Shown: piece after piece, positions 12,199-24,461 of the stretch
How the letters are laid out: each line of letters begins with the position of its first letter
Numbering within the stretch: position 1 is the stretch's first letter
DNA from: Neospora caninum Liverpool
Lineage: Eukaryota > Apicomplexa > Conoidasida > Eucoccidiorida > Sarcocystidae
Length of the DNA: 64,000 nucleotides
Assembly: GCF_000208865.1 (NCBI RefSeq)
Contig: NC_018396.1
Span: 1-64,000 of the forward strand
Reading direction: 5' to 3'
The notes under the pieces: generated by a model
Told to the model about the DNA's origin: nothing
Database searches by the model: none
The model's input: the letters and a program-made list of their open reading frames with translations, nothing else
Made by a program: the position numbers and the translations under genes

Positions 12199-13826
12199 TA
12201 TCGATTGCTCTGCGAGGACAAGGTTCGTCTGGTCGTGCTGTACGAACGGACGTGTTACAACGCGCTACCCTACTATTCTCGACTCGGGCAGACGATACGC
12301 TACATGACGTATAGCTGCTATCGACGTCCTCGATCAAACACAAGACCCGGACCGTCATACGACATGGTTGCTGTTTCCCTACCCCGCATCCCAATGACCG
12401 GTACGGAAACTCGAGCGACGGGTCCGTAGTTTCACCCAGGGACGAAAAAAGCGGTGGCCTTTTCACCGTGCTTGGGATCTGAACGTCTTGCTGAAGAATC
12501 TCGTCCCCCGTCACGCCGGCCGCCCATCCACATCCTCTTCAAACGGTCCGACCCCAAATACGCTGCCTACGCCCCGACCTCCGCTGCTGGTTCGAGCGCC
12601 TCGCCTCACAGTACTCAACGCACTCATATATCGGCACCGTCGCTGGTCCCACCCGCACACAGTTCGCCACCGGTCCCCCCCACCAATGGCCTCTCATTCC
12701 TTTTTCAACAGCAACGCCCCAATAACTTACAATGCCAGCCTGAATCGGAACAAGACAACGATGGGTAAAAGCCAGGCTGCTCATCCACCCAGGTGCTTCA
12801 AAACACCGACAGCGAACAAGCAGTCACGCTCCAGCTGGTGTCGCGGCGACATGTCGTCTTCCCAGCAGACTAGTGGTTCTCGCGACCACTTCCAATGCTC
12901 CCCATGAGGCCCTGCATCGACGCACACGCTCTCGAACGCGCACATATCATCCACCTCGACACCCCCGCCACTCCCTTCATGCTAACATCCCGTCTCTCGC
13001 AAAGCCGGTCGACTACACATGCCACACCACTCTCCCACCCATGCCCATACTCACCCCTTCCTATCGCTGTGGCATTGCCGCCCCCCATCAGTTGCCCGGG
13101 AGACTCCCTTGCAGAGACGTTCTAATTAATGAGCTGTCGTCCCTTCCTATAAAACGCGGCGACCAGCTGCTACCGTCCGTTTGCGGTCCGGTGTCACCGC
13201 CGCACCTGCTGGCGCAGAGGGTAGACACTTCCGATTCATTCACTCTCGAATCAACGTTCGTGCACCATCGATTCCAGCATCGACATGACCAGTTACCTAC
13301 AGTGTTGACACCGAATAGCGTCACGCATGTCGTACTAAGACGTGGGTTGTGGCAGCGACGAACAGACTCGGGGCTTGCTGATAGGGAGCCGTGAGGCGTT
13401 GGCGAGCCACGTGAGATTTATAACCGCAAGAGCGTGTGCCAGCGCAGCGACTGCGCCTAAGCCGTTCCTGTCCACGATCAACACGAAGACACATCGTTGC
13501 GACTCAGCTGCCTCTCATCACTGATGTTCCATTAGTGAGAGAACACCCGACAACACCTGGCAAAAAACAGATGTCGGGACACCGGCGCGCCTGATTCACA
13601 CACCGAAGTAACTGCTTTTCTCCAGCCATCCACCTGACTCCACCCTCATCGACGCCCTCCCATCGACGACAGCCACGCTGCACGTTGCACTCCGGCCCAG
13701 ACGCAACCCCGCTCCTACTACCGGCACCAAAACAAAAACGCATGAGCGATCTGAAAGACTAACGAAAGGCGGGACAGAACGACGACCTCAAGAGCCATTT
13801 GAGACACACTTCTAAAGATCACTGGG
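12199..13826. repeat. Satellite unit B, copy 5 (about 1,628 bp)
   Basis: This isolated B unit has a little more divergence than the tandem four. A change near 12,715 alters the block that reads 'aatcacttactgtgtcaccc' in the others, and about 13 bases are missing near 13,302 ('acctacagtgttgacaccg'). Confidence 0.9.
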
Positions 13827-14784
13827 TATCGATTGCTCTGCGAGGACAACGTTGGCCTAGTCACCCTGTACGAGCAGGTGTGCTACAACACATTACCCTA
13901 GTGTCCGTGTCTTGGGCGGATCAGGCGCTACATGAAGTATGACTGCCGTCGACGTCCCCAATCAAATACAAGATCCCGCCCGTGACACACCACCCGTCCA
14001 GTTGCCCGTCGACGAGTTTGCGCGTTCGCACTGTATCTCCCGTGACGAGTGCGTACTGCCAGAGCCTGATAAAACCCACATTGGCCCCCTACCAAGCTGT
14101 GGGATAAAGGCGTTGCTGAGGGACCGCCACTGTCGTCATGCCTGCCGGCCATCCACCTTCCCCGTCCTGCACGCCAAGCCCAATACGCTGTCACCTCGCT
14201 GACGCCCCCAGCCTGCTCTCAAGCCTCCGCCTGGTAGTTATCGTCAGACTCACATTCCTCCCGACTCGATAGTCCTACTCGCATCCAGCTCGCCAACTAT
14301 CCCAAGCAATGCTCTTGCATGCACTCGTCAACACACAATTCATGATTGCATACTTCCAGAGCCTGAGCACCAAAAACCATCCAAGCGGCAGCGGCCTGGA
14401 TGCTACTCACCAAGGTCCGTCTCAACTGGTGGGAAGCCGGTCACACCGAACTGGCGTCGAAGTACCGCCTCGTTGCTCTCTGGAATACTCCTTCCACAGA
14501 CATATTCCAGACGCTCCGTATGACCTACCATCGGAGCCGATGACTTCGAATGGGCATACTGTCTCCGGATTCCACATCTCTGCTGCTCCCCTCATTCTCA
14601 CACATCCCCTCCCTCGCAAAGCCCGCCGACTGCATGTGCCAAGTGCCAGCCGACCCCAAATCCAGACTAATTCCATTCTATCTCCAGCCACCGTACCTCC
14701 CCGTACGTCGCCGTTGTAGTCCCCCTCTCAGGCAATCGTGCGGCGACCGGCTGCTGTCAGCCTTCCGAATTACGTTACTGACTG
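13827..14784. repeat. Diverged B start and module C variant
   Basis: The first 375 bases are a clearly diverged B start, with 'tatcgattgctctgcgagga' kept and much changed after it. They match 19,802-20,175 closely at an offset of 5,975. The remainder (14,240-14,784) is a C-type module whose last part carries the common satellite landmarks. No gene is seen. Confidence 0.75.
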
Positions 14785-15656
14785 TCAATCCGGCTGCCTT
14801 GGCGGGGAAACGCCCACGATTCAACCACCCCCCACCCCACTATACACGCACCACCCCGTGCCACATTCCACAAACCGTTCATCATCTGCCTACCGTCTGT
14901 GAATCACGACCACAATTCGCCAAATGCGCCACGCCTGGATCTCACAGCCAAGCTTGCCCTCCACAAAACCGGCCCGTGCCCGGCGGCCGTCCCGCACTAC
15001 CCCTGCAACTCACAAACACCATCCACCGGCAGCCCGATGCCACTGAGCCGACACGAGAGCCGCAGAGTCAACCAGACACCACGTCTGCCCTCGGGATCAT
15101 CCAAATCCACACGGACACGCCTTTCCTCATGGCGCACTCACGTCCCTCAGAACGGGGGCTCTGGCTTCTTGTTTCGTGCACCCACATGCCACTCGCATTC
15201 CACACGTGGCCAGCATATCCTCCAGTACTCCCAATGACGCAGTTGGTGCGAATGGACTGCGCCGCCGGAACACCTTGAGGCAGTCGCGGGGGCACCAAGA
15301 CGTGTGCATGGCGCTCCACAACATAGTCCGATGGTCCAGCTGTCACAGTATGACAGCAACGGCGGACGTAGAATCGCCGCTCGTCCAACGCAGCCTCGCC
15401 GCTCGTGCACAACGAAGGCGACGTGTACACGGTTGTGCAGACCCAGTGTTCTGCTACATGACAAAAATGATGTCGGGCGCCACTCACGACGCACTGGGGC
15501 ACTGCATCTACGCAAGGGCGTCCACCAGCTCCGCTGTCCTTCTTGCTCACTGATCCAGGCAGACTACACCCAGCACACGACTAGTCAAGCGACCGAGATA
15601 CTGCCAGGTGTAGCCGCCGATTCCTTCCACCCGAAGGGCACCTCACACCGACTATA
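14785..15656. repeat. Satellite unit A, copy 3 (3' part only)
   Basis: Here the sequence switches from C-type to the last 870 bases of an A unit. Compared with copies 4 and 5 it lacks 41 bases at about 15,231, between 'ccagtactcc' and 'caatgacgcag'. Confidence 0.85.
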
Positions 15657-17265
15657 ACCTGCAACCTCAGACCTCAACCCCCCGTCGACACCCTCTTTTC
15701 GCCACCAGCCCCACAGCCTGCTTCGACTCTCCCGCCTGGTCGTCCTCAGTCAATGCGTATGTCAGCCGACTCGCTGGCCACATTGCGATAGAGTTCGTTG
15801 GCGCTTCCAAGCAGCCGGCTCCCGGTCCGTCATCAGCACCATTCTCCGCATTACCTACCGCCTCAGCCTGGACAGGTACAAGTCAAACGATCGACAGAGG
15901 CCAACCGTTGAACGTCATCTGCAAATACCCGACTCCGCTTGAAAGGGTGAGACGTCCGTCTCGCGGTGTTGGCATCGGCGTCTCATCTCGTTTCTCAACA
16001 GCCTACTGCTTCCCGCCACCAAACGTCCAGGGCGCTCCCTAAGATCCGACAGCAATGCACATGACGTCTAGTGAGTATACCGTCACCCGATATCACGTCT
16101 CCGCTGCTGCCCCCATGCTAACAGCCAGTTCCACCGACAGCCGGTCGAATGGAGGCGCCACGCCGCCGCTGACCCCAAGGCCAGACTCAACTCTTCCTAT
16201 TTCTTCTGTGCCACTCTCCCGCCCCTTATTGAACCACTCGGCGTAGTTCCCCTGCACAGGCAATCTCACAAGCCATCGCCGCTTCCCCGTCCTGAGGGCA
16301 ATGGACTGCTGTTGTTGGACCTCCTTCCTCCAGTGTCGATCCTCAATCCGGCTGCCTTGGCGACGACACGCACACGATTCAACCCCCCCCCCCTCCCCCC
16401 AAAATGCACGCACCGCGCCGTGCCACATTCCACAAACCGGCTTTTTTCATCATCTGCCTACCGGCTGTGAATGAAGACCACAATTCGCCAAATGCGCCAC
16501 GCCTGGATCTCGCAGCAAACCGTGCCCTCCACAAAACCGGCCCGTGCCCGGCGGCCGTCCCGCACTACCCCTGCAACTCACAAACACCATCCACCGGCAG
16601 CCCGATGCCACTGAGCCGACACGAGAGCCGCAGAGTCAACCAGACACCACGTCTGCCCTCGGGATCATCCAAATCCACACGGACACGCCTTTCCTCATGG
16701 CGCACTCACGTCCCTCAGAACGGGGGCTCTGGCTTCTTGTTTCGTGCACCCACATGCCACTCGCATTCCACACGTGGCCAGCATATCCTCCAGTACTCCG
16801 AATCACCGCCGAGGTGTGGTGTAACAGGGAAGGCGACAGTCAATGACGCAGTTGGTGCGAATGGACTGCGCCGCCGGCACACCTTGAGGCAGTCGCGGGG
16901 GCACCAAGACGTGTGCATGGCGCTCCACAACATAGTCCGATGGTCCAGCTGTCACAGTATGACAGCAACGGCGGACGTAGAATCGCCGCTCGTCCAACGC
17001 AGCCTCGCCGCTCGTGCACAACGAAGGCGACGTGTACACGGTTGTGCAGACCCAGTGTTCTGCTACATGACAAAAATGATGTCGGGCGCCACTCACGACG
17101 CACTGGGGCACTGCATCTACGCAAGGGCGTCCACCAGCTCCGCTGTCCTTCTTGCTCACTGATCCAGGCAGACTACACCCAGCACACGACTAGTCAAGCG
17201 ACCCGATGTACTACCAGGTCTAGCCGCCGATTCCTTCCACCCGAAGCATACCTCACACCGACTAT
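15657..17265. repeat. Satellite unit A, copy 4 (about 1,609 bp)
   Basis: This is a full A unit. The first 350 bases are more diverged from copies 1, 2 and 5 than the rest is, so this copy may be a mosaic. Its last part is nearly identical to copy 3. Confidence 0.87.
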
Positions 17266-18462
17266 AACCTGCAACCTCAGACCTCAACCCCCCCTCAACA
17301 CACCGTATGTGCCCCGCCCCCACAGCCGGCTCCGACACCTCTGCCTGTTTGCCCTCAGCCTATGCGGAGGTCGGCAGATTCGCTGATCACTTTGTGATAG
17401 TTTTCGTTATCGCTTCCAAGCAGCCATATAGCGGTTCGTCATCAACACCATGCCTCGCATTACTTACCGCCTCAGCCTGGACACATACAAGTCAAATGGT
17501 CGACCGAGGCCAACCGTTGAACGTCATCTGCAAATACCCGATTCCGCCTGAAAGGGTGAGACGTCCGTCTCGCAGTGTTGCCATTGGCGTCTCATCTCGT
17601 TTCTCAACAGCCTACTGCTTCCCGCCACCAAACGTCCAGGGCGCTCCCTAAGATCCGACAGCAATGCACATGACGTCTAGTGAGTATACCGTCACCCGAT
17701 ATCACGTCTCCGCTGCTGCCCCCATGCTAACAGCCAGTTCCACCGACAGCCGGTCGAATGGAGGCGCCACGCCGCCGCTGACCCCAAGGCCAGACTCAAC
17801 TCTTCCTATTTCTTCTGTGCCACTCTCCCGCCCCTTATTGAACCACTCGGCGTAGTTCCCCTGCACAGGCAATCTCACAAGCCATCGCCGCTTCCCCGTC
17901 CTGAGGGCAATGGACTGCTGTTGTTGGACCTCCTTCCTCCGGTGTCGATCCTCAATCCGGCTGCCTTGGCGGGGAAACGCACACGATTCAACCCCCCCCC
18001 CTCCCCCCAAAATGCACGCACCGCCCCGTGCCACATTCCACAAACCGGCTTTTTTCATCATCTGCCTACCGGCTGTGAATGAAGACCACAATTCGCCAAA
18101 TGCGCCACGCCTGGATCTCGCAGCAAACCGTGCCCTCCACAAAACCGACCTGTGCGCGGCGACCCGTCCCGCACTACCCCTGCAACTCACAAACACCATC
18201 CACCGGCAGCCCGATGCCACTGAGCCGACACGAGAGCCGCAGAGTCAACCAGACACCACGTCTGCCCTCGAGATCATCCAATTCAACACGGACACGGCTT
18301 TCCTCATGGCGCACTCACGTCCCTCAGAACGGGGGCTCTGGCTTCTTGTTTCGTGCACCCACATGCCACTCGCATTCCACACGTGGCCAGCATATCCTCC
18401 AGTACTCCCAATCACCGCCGAGGTGTGGTGCAACAGGGAAGGCGACAGTCAATGACGCAGTT
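17266..18462. repeat. Satellite unit A, copy 5 (truncated, joins B)
   Basis: This A unit matches copies 1, 2 and 4 up to 'gacgcagttggtgc' near 18,462 and then changes into the interior of a B unit. It keeps the C-tract near 17,992 and the paired GAGACG motif at 17,557-17,594. Confidence 0.87.
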
Positions 18463-19801
18463 GGTGCAGACGGAGTGCGCGCCGACTTCCGCCGCTGGCT
18501 CGAGCGCCTCGACTCACAGTGCTTAACGCACTCATATATCGGCACAGTCGCTGGTCCCACCCGCACACAGTTCGCCACCGGTACCCCCCACCAATGGCCT
18601 CTCATTCCTTTTTCAACAGCAACTCCCTAACCACTCACTGTGCCAGCCTGAATCGGATCAAGGTAACGGTGGGTGAACGCCAGGCTGCTCATCCACCCAG
18701 GTGCTTCAAAACACCGACAGCGAACAAGCAGTCACGCCCCAGCTGGTATCGCGGCGCCACGTCGTCTCTCAGCAGAGTATTGGTTCTCGCGACCACTTCC
18801 AATGCTCCCCATGAGGCCCTGCATCGACGCACACGCTCTCGAACGCGCACATATCATCCACCTCGACACCCCCGCCACTCCCTTCATGCTAACATCCCGT
18901 CTCTCGCAAAGCCCGTCGACCTCATATGCCACACCACTCTCCCACCCATGCCCATACTCACCCCTTCCTATCGCTGTGGCATTGCCGCCCCCCATCAGTT
19001 GCCCGGGAGACTCCCTTGCAGAGACGTTCTAATTAATGAGCTGTCGTCCCTTCCTATAAAACGCGGCGACCAGCTGCTACCGTCCGTTTGCGGTCCGGTG
19101 TCACCGCCGCACCTGCTGGCGCAGAGGGTAGACACTTCTGATTCATTCACTCTCGAATCAACGTTCGTGCACCATCGATTCCAGCATCGACATGACCAGT
19201 TGCCTACAGCCTATTGGGGACACCGAATAGCGTCACGCATGTCGTACTAAGACGTGGGTTGTGGCAGCGGCGAACAGACTCGGGGCTTGCTGATAGGGAG
19301 CCGTGAGGCGTTGGCGAGCCACGTGAGAGTTATAACCGCAAGAGCGTGTGCCAACGCAGCGACTACGCCTGAGCCGTTCCTGTCCACGATCAACACGAAG
19401 ACACATCGTTGCGACTCAGCTGCCTCTCATCACTGATGTTCCATTAGTGAGAGAACACCCGACAACACCTGGCAGAAAACGAATGTCCGGACACCGGCAC
19501 GCCTGATTGACACACACGAAGTAGCCGCCTCTCTCCAGCCATCCACCTGCCTCCAGCCTTCTCGACAAACTCCGCATCCAAACGCCTCCAGAGTCCAACT
19601 GCAGGGACAACCGTCTGCGCTAACGTACGAAGAAAATACGATGAAAGCCACGCTGCACGTTGCACCCCGGCCCAGACGCAACCCCGCTCCTACTATCGGC
19701 ACCAAAACAAAAACGCATGAGCGATCTGAAAGACTAACGAAAGGCGGGACAGAACGACGACCTCAAGAGCCATTTGAGACACACTTCTAAAGATCACTGG
19801 G
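18463..19801. repeat. Satellite unit B, copy 6 (5' truncated)
   Basis: This B unit is entered from the A unit in mid-repeat, so its first 350 or so bases are absent. From about 18,490 it follows the B consensus to its end. A segment at 19,480-19,640 is clearly diverged from the other B copies. Confidence 0.88.
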
Positions 19802-20961
19802 TATCGATTGCTCTGCGAGGACAACGTTGGCCTAGTCACCCTGTACGAGCAGGTGTGCTACAGCACATTACCCTAGTGTCCGTGTCTTGGGTGGATCCGG
19901 CGCTACATGAAGTATGACTGCCGTCGACGTCCCCAATCAAATACAAGACCCCGCCCGTGACACACCACCCGTCCAGTTGCCCGTCGACGAGTTTGCGCGT
20001 TCGCACTGTATCTCCCGTGACGAGTGCGTACTGCCAGAGCCTGATAAAACCCACATTGGCCCCCCACTAAGCTGTGGGATAAAGGCGTTGCTGAGGGACC
20101 GCCACTGTCGTCATGCCTGCCGGCCATCCACCTTCCCCGTCCTGCACGCCAAGTATAATACGCTGTCACCTCGCTGACGCCCCGAGCCTGCACTCAAGCC
20201 TACGCCTCATAGTTATCGTCAGACTCACATTCCTCCCGACTCGATAGTCCTACCCGCATCCAGCTCGCCAACTATCCCAAGCAATGCTCTTGCATGCACT
20301 CGTCAACACACAATTCATGATTGCATACTTCCAGAGCCTGAGCACCAAAAACCATCCAAGCGGCAGCGGCCTGGATGCTACTCACCAAGGTCCGTCCCAA
20401 CCGGTGGGGAGCCGGTCACACCGAACTGGCGTCGAAGTACCGCCTCGTGGCTCTCTGGAATACTCCTTCCACAGACATATTCCAGACGCTCCGTATGACC
20501 TACCATCGGAGCCAATGATTTCGAATGGGCATCCTGTCTCTGGAGTCCACATATCTGCTGCTTCACTCACGCTCACACATTCTGTCCCTCCCAAACCCCG
20601 CCAACTACTCATGCCTAATCGAATTCCACCCCACGACCAGACTCAACCCGTCTTACCCCCGTGTCACCCTCTCTCTCCCTGTAAGACACCCGTGCAGTTC
20701 CCTCCAACAGACAACTCGCGAGCTATCGCCTCGTCGCACCACTGGCGACGAACAGCTGCTGGCGTCCTGTGTTTTCCGGTCTCATCCGTGGCTCGTAATG
20801 TCGTGGCCGGGAGCAGCCCCGGGTTAACCGTACGCACGTCAAACATCGTCCCGTCCAAAAATCAACAAATCCTCCAGCGATGGCTTACACTCTGTGATTC
20901 CCGATCACATTCCCCAGTCGCGCCGAGTATGGGAGCATATGATATCACCCCCCTCACGGCC
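19802..20961. repeat. Diverged B start and module C, copy 2
   Basis: Positions 19,802-20,175 match 13,827-14,200, and 20,199-20,961 match 11,222-11,984. It is therefore a recombined block made of two modules that occur apart elsewhere. Confidence 0.8.
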
Positions 20962-22080
20962 AACCGTGTTCTCCAAGAAACCGGCTATTCTCTCGAAGGC
21001 CTGTCCCACATTAGCGCCGCAATGCACCGGTGACCGTCACGAGGTGCTTGGAAATGAGACGCAATACTGCTCATCCGCGGAATACCGGGAACTCAACAAA
21101 TGCATGACGCAAAAACTAGATCCACAAAGCACGGGACAGACGAAAAACCATTTTTTTAGAAAACCACAGATCAGATACAGTTGTGGCGACCTCCGAGTGT
21201 CGATTGCTCTGCGAGAACAAGGTTCGTCTGGTCGTGCTGTACGAACGGGCGTGTTACAACGCGCTACCCTACTATTCTCGACTCGGGCGGACGATACGCT
21301 ACATGACGTGTAGCTGCTATCGACGTCTTCGATCAAACACAAGACCCCACCCAATACACGACGTCCCCGCATTAGTCCTAACCTGCTCTCCTAAAAGTCT
21401 CCACGGAATCGTGCGTGAGGTGGACGTACTTGCAGTAGCTGACGACATCAGTCCTGGCCTCTCAGGAGACGTGGCACGACGACTTTGCGATGCATCACCG
21501 TCTGAAGAAAACCGCGGCGGCCTTATCGGAACTTTTGGTACGACGGCGTTGCTGACGTCGCCCGTCCGCCTTGCGCCCCCTGCCTGTCTGCCCTGCCCTT
21601 GCGTCCAACAAACAAATATGGGTCCAGCGACCCCCTACCAAAACAGCGTGCTCCCACGCCTACGCCTCACAGTTATCATCACACGCATACTCCTCCCGAC
21701 TCGATAGTCCCACTCGCATACAGCTCCAACGATCCCAAGCAATGCTCTTGCATGCACTCGTCAACACACAATTCATGATTGCATACTTCCACAGCCTGAG
21801 CATCAAAAGCCAGCAAAGCGGGAGCGGCCAGGATGCTACTCACCAAGGTCCGTCCCAACCGGTGGGGAGCCGGTCACACCGAACTGGCGTCGAAGTACCG
21901 CCTCGTGGCTCTCTGGAATACTGCGTCCAGAGACATGTTCCAGACGCTCCGTATGACCTGCCATCGGCGCCAATGACTTCCAGTGGGCATACTGTCTCCG
22001 GATTCCACATCCCTGCTGCTCCCCCCATGCTCACACATTCCCTCCCTCGCATAGCCATTCAAATAGATACAACAAATCAC
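20962..22080. repeat. Module D copy 3, B start, and module C copy 3
   Basis: D (20,962-21,198) has a replaced A-rich tail compared with copies 1 and 2. About 145 bases of B follow, and then a C module like 10,915-11,580 that ends at about 22,030. The order D, B start, C repeats the layout around 10,772-11,984. No gene is visible. Confidence 0.75.
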
Positions 22081-22164
22081 GTTTGAGAGCCAGATCATCT
22101 TCAACCTTTCCTAACTACCCATTACCGCCCCATCCCTCGATAGGCCCGCGTCGGTCCCATGCCA

Positions 22165-23118
22165 CTGACCCTTCTACTTGCTCTGCAACCTATCACCCAA
22201 GCGCAACGACATTACACACGTGTTTTTGTTCCGCCCCCCGTTGCCGCCGGTGCCCTCCCCACGTTCCTTCTTCACTCGCCCCTTCATTCCCTCCTGCACC
22301 ACGTCTACACAACACCCGAACCCACGTTCAATCATGTGCCTACAGCCTGTGCAGCAATACCACAATTCATCCAACGCGTAGATTCACAAGAGCAACGACT
22401 GCCTCACGCACGTCCCATCACGAACTCGAATCAAATGGGGGACGCCTGGTGCCTCCTCCCGCACTATCGACGCAACAGATATCCAACACCCACATTCAGT
22501 CCAAATGTACCGACACACAACACAATTCTGTAGACTCGCGGCACCATGCTCACTTCGTGACCATCGCCGAGCATGCTGGCGCCCGTACCCCAGGCCAGCA
22601 GGAACCACAGCACAGTAGTTCTGCCAAAATGCACTTGCCACCGTTACACGTAATGCTCTGTTTTTATACACTGCAATTGAAACCACATCGCCACATCCCC
22701 TCCACGCTCACACGCTGCTCCCACACCATACGCTGCACTCAGCACGTGCACCGCACCAGACAAATGCAAGACTGCATGCAAGCCCTAGTCGACGCACCCG
22801 ACGCGAAACAACTCTGAGGCAATGCCACCTGGCACTTTTACTCCGTACCACCCACAAACCACCACTACATCGCAAACTGTAGAATCAACAGCCCAGTCGG
22901 TGAGGGACGACGGTACACCCAAACCCACAAAACCAGACGGCCGCGACGCTCAACGAAACGCGGTACGTGCACTCCGAAGACGTCTTCTGCACAACGCGCT
23001 ATAACATCCCCCCATCCCGTCCAATTCTATTGGGTACCGTACTCGAACAGAAACTGGTTCAACCCGTGACTCTGTTTACCAAACCCGCAAGGGCGCACAA
23101 TGCGCCTGATCGGGGGGT
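22165..23118. repeat. Satellite segment F, copy 1
   Basis: This segment of about 950 bp recurs at 26,610-27,558 (offset 4,439-4,443). The middle is nearly identical and the first 90 bases are weaker. It stops matching just after 'gcgcctgatcgggggg'. No coding sequence is recognisable. Confidence 0.85.
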
Positions 23119-23299
23119 GCCTCATGAGCTGCCTGGCACTCGTGTTTGGCTGCATGCAACACATTCGCGCCGCCTGCGCCTACTGCCGGGAGCTGGAGAA
23201 CGAGCGGTGCCACACCACGTCATGCCCCGAGTCGAGTGCACTCGAGCGGTTGAGTGTGCCCCCTCCAGTCCAGGACGTCCCTCATATGCCGTCATTCCA

Positions 23300-23796
23300 C
23301 CGTGCAACGGCAGCGCCACGTATAGCGTCCCTCCCTCTGGCCTCCACCGCGAGATCGGAAAAATGTTCAACCTACTGGCCTGGATTTAAACGACCCCATC
23401 CTACGCCTTCGCCCGCCATCCAACGGCATCGGGGTAGTCGCAACTCAACGCCTTTAGAAAACTGAAGCCCTCTTGTTGTGACTTGAAAGCATTCACCCGC
23501 CTTACTCCCTGCGATGCACGTCCAAGGAATACCAGGAGGCCCCCCCCACGCGGACTCGGATGCACATTCCGCGTACTGCTGCCGAAACACATTACGGCAT
23601 ACCACGTGACAATCGCCTATTTACGGGGTGCTTGACTGATGCGTCCGCCACATCGGGTCCTCATCCGCACATACTTGCGCTTCGTATCCGTCTCGTCGCC
23701 ATCCAGCTAATCGTGTCCCGGATCAAACAACTCGAACTGTCAGTCTCTTTCCACCATCCACAAAGCGACACAAACCGGCTGATCGAATGGCCAGAT
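23300..23796. repeat. Direct repeat G, copy 1
   Basis: A segment of about 497 bp starting at 'ccgtgcaacggcagc' is repeated 661 bp downstream. The two copies are almost identical, except for a 5-base insertion in copy 2 near 24,393 and a few substitutions. Confidence 0.9.
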
Positions 23797-23960
23797 ACGA
23801 ATTGTCTGGCATGCCTTCTGCCCGGCTCCAACAACTGACTTGCCGCCCACGTAAACGGTTCCCGGGCGGGGGAACATTCCGCGCCCAGAACACGTGTACT
23901 ACAGCGGTTGACGTGGCAAGCCCCACCCGTCCACGATATGCCCAATATGCTGCAGCTCTA

Positions 23961-24461
23961 CCGTGCAACGGCAGCGCCACGTATAGCGTCCCTCCCTCTG
24001 GCCTCCACCGCGAGATCGGAAAAATGTTCAACCTACTGGCCTGGATTTAAACGACCCCATCCTACGCCTTCGCCCGCCATCCGACGGCATCGGGGTAGTC
24101 GCAACTCAACGCCTTTAGAAAACTGAAGCCCTCTTGTTGTGACTTGAAAGCATTCACCCGCCTTACTCCCTGCGATGCACGTCCAAGGAATACCAGGAGG
24201 CCCCGCCACGCGGACACGGATGCACATTCCGCGTACTGCTGTCGAAACACATTACGGCATACCACGTGACAATCGCCTATTTACGGGGTGCTTGACTGAT
24301 GCGTCCGCCACATCGGGTCCTCATCCGCACATACTTGCGCTTCGTATCCGTCTCGTTGCCATCCAGCTAATCGTGTCCCGGATCAAACAACAAACTCGAA
24401 CTGTCAGTCTCTTTCCACAATCCGCAAAGCGACACAAACCGGCTGATCGAGTGGTCAGATG
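23961..24461. repeat. Direct repeat G, copy 2
   Basis: This is the second copy of the 661 bp-spaced direct repeat. Similarity ends abruptly after 'ggctgatcgagtggtcagat'. Confidence 0.9.

Noticed and set aside
1..22080. Satellite as a transposon with its own enzyme
   Set aside because: No transposase, reverse transcriptase or integrase motif, no terminal inverted repeats, and no target-site duplications are visible.
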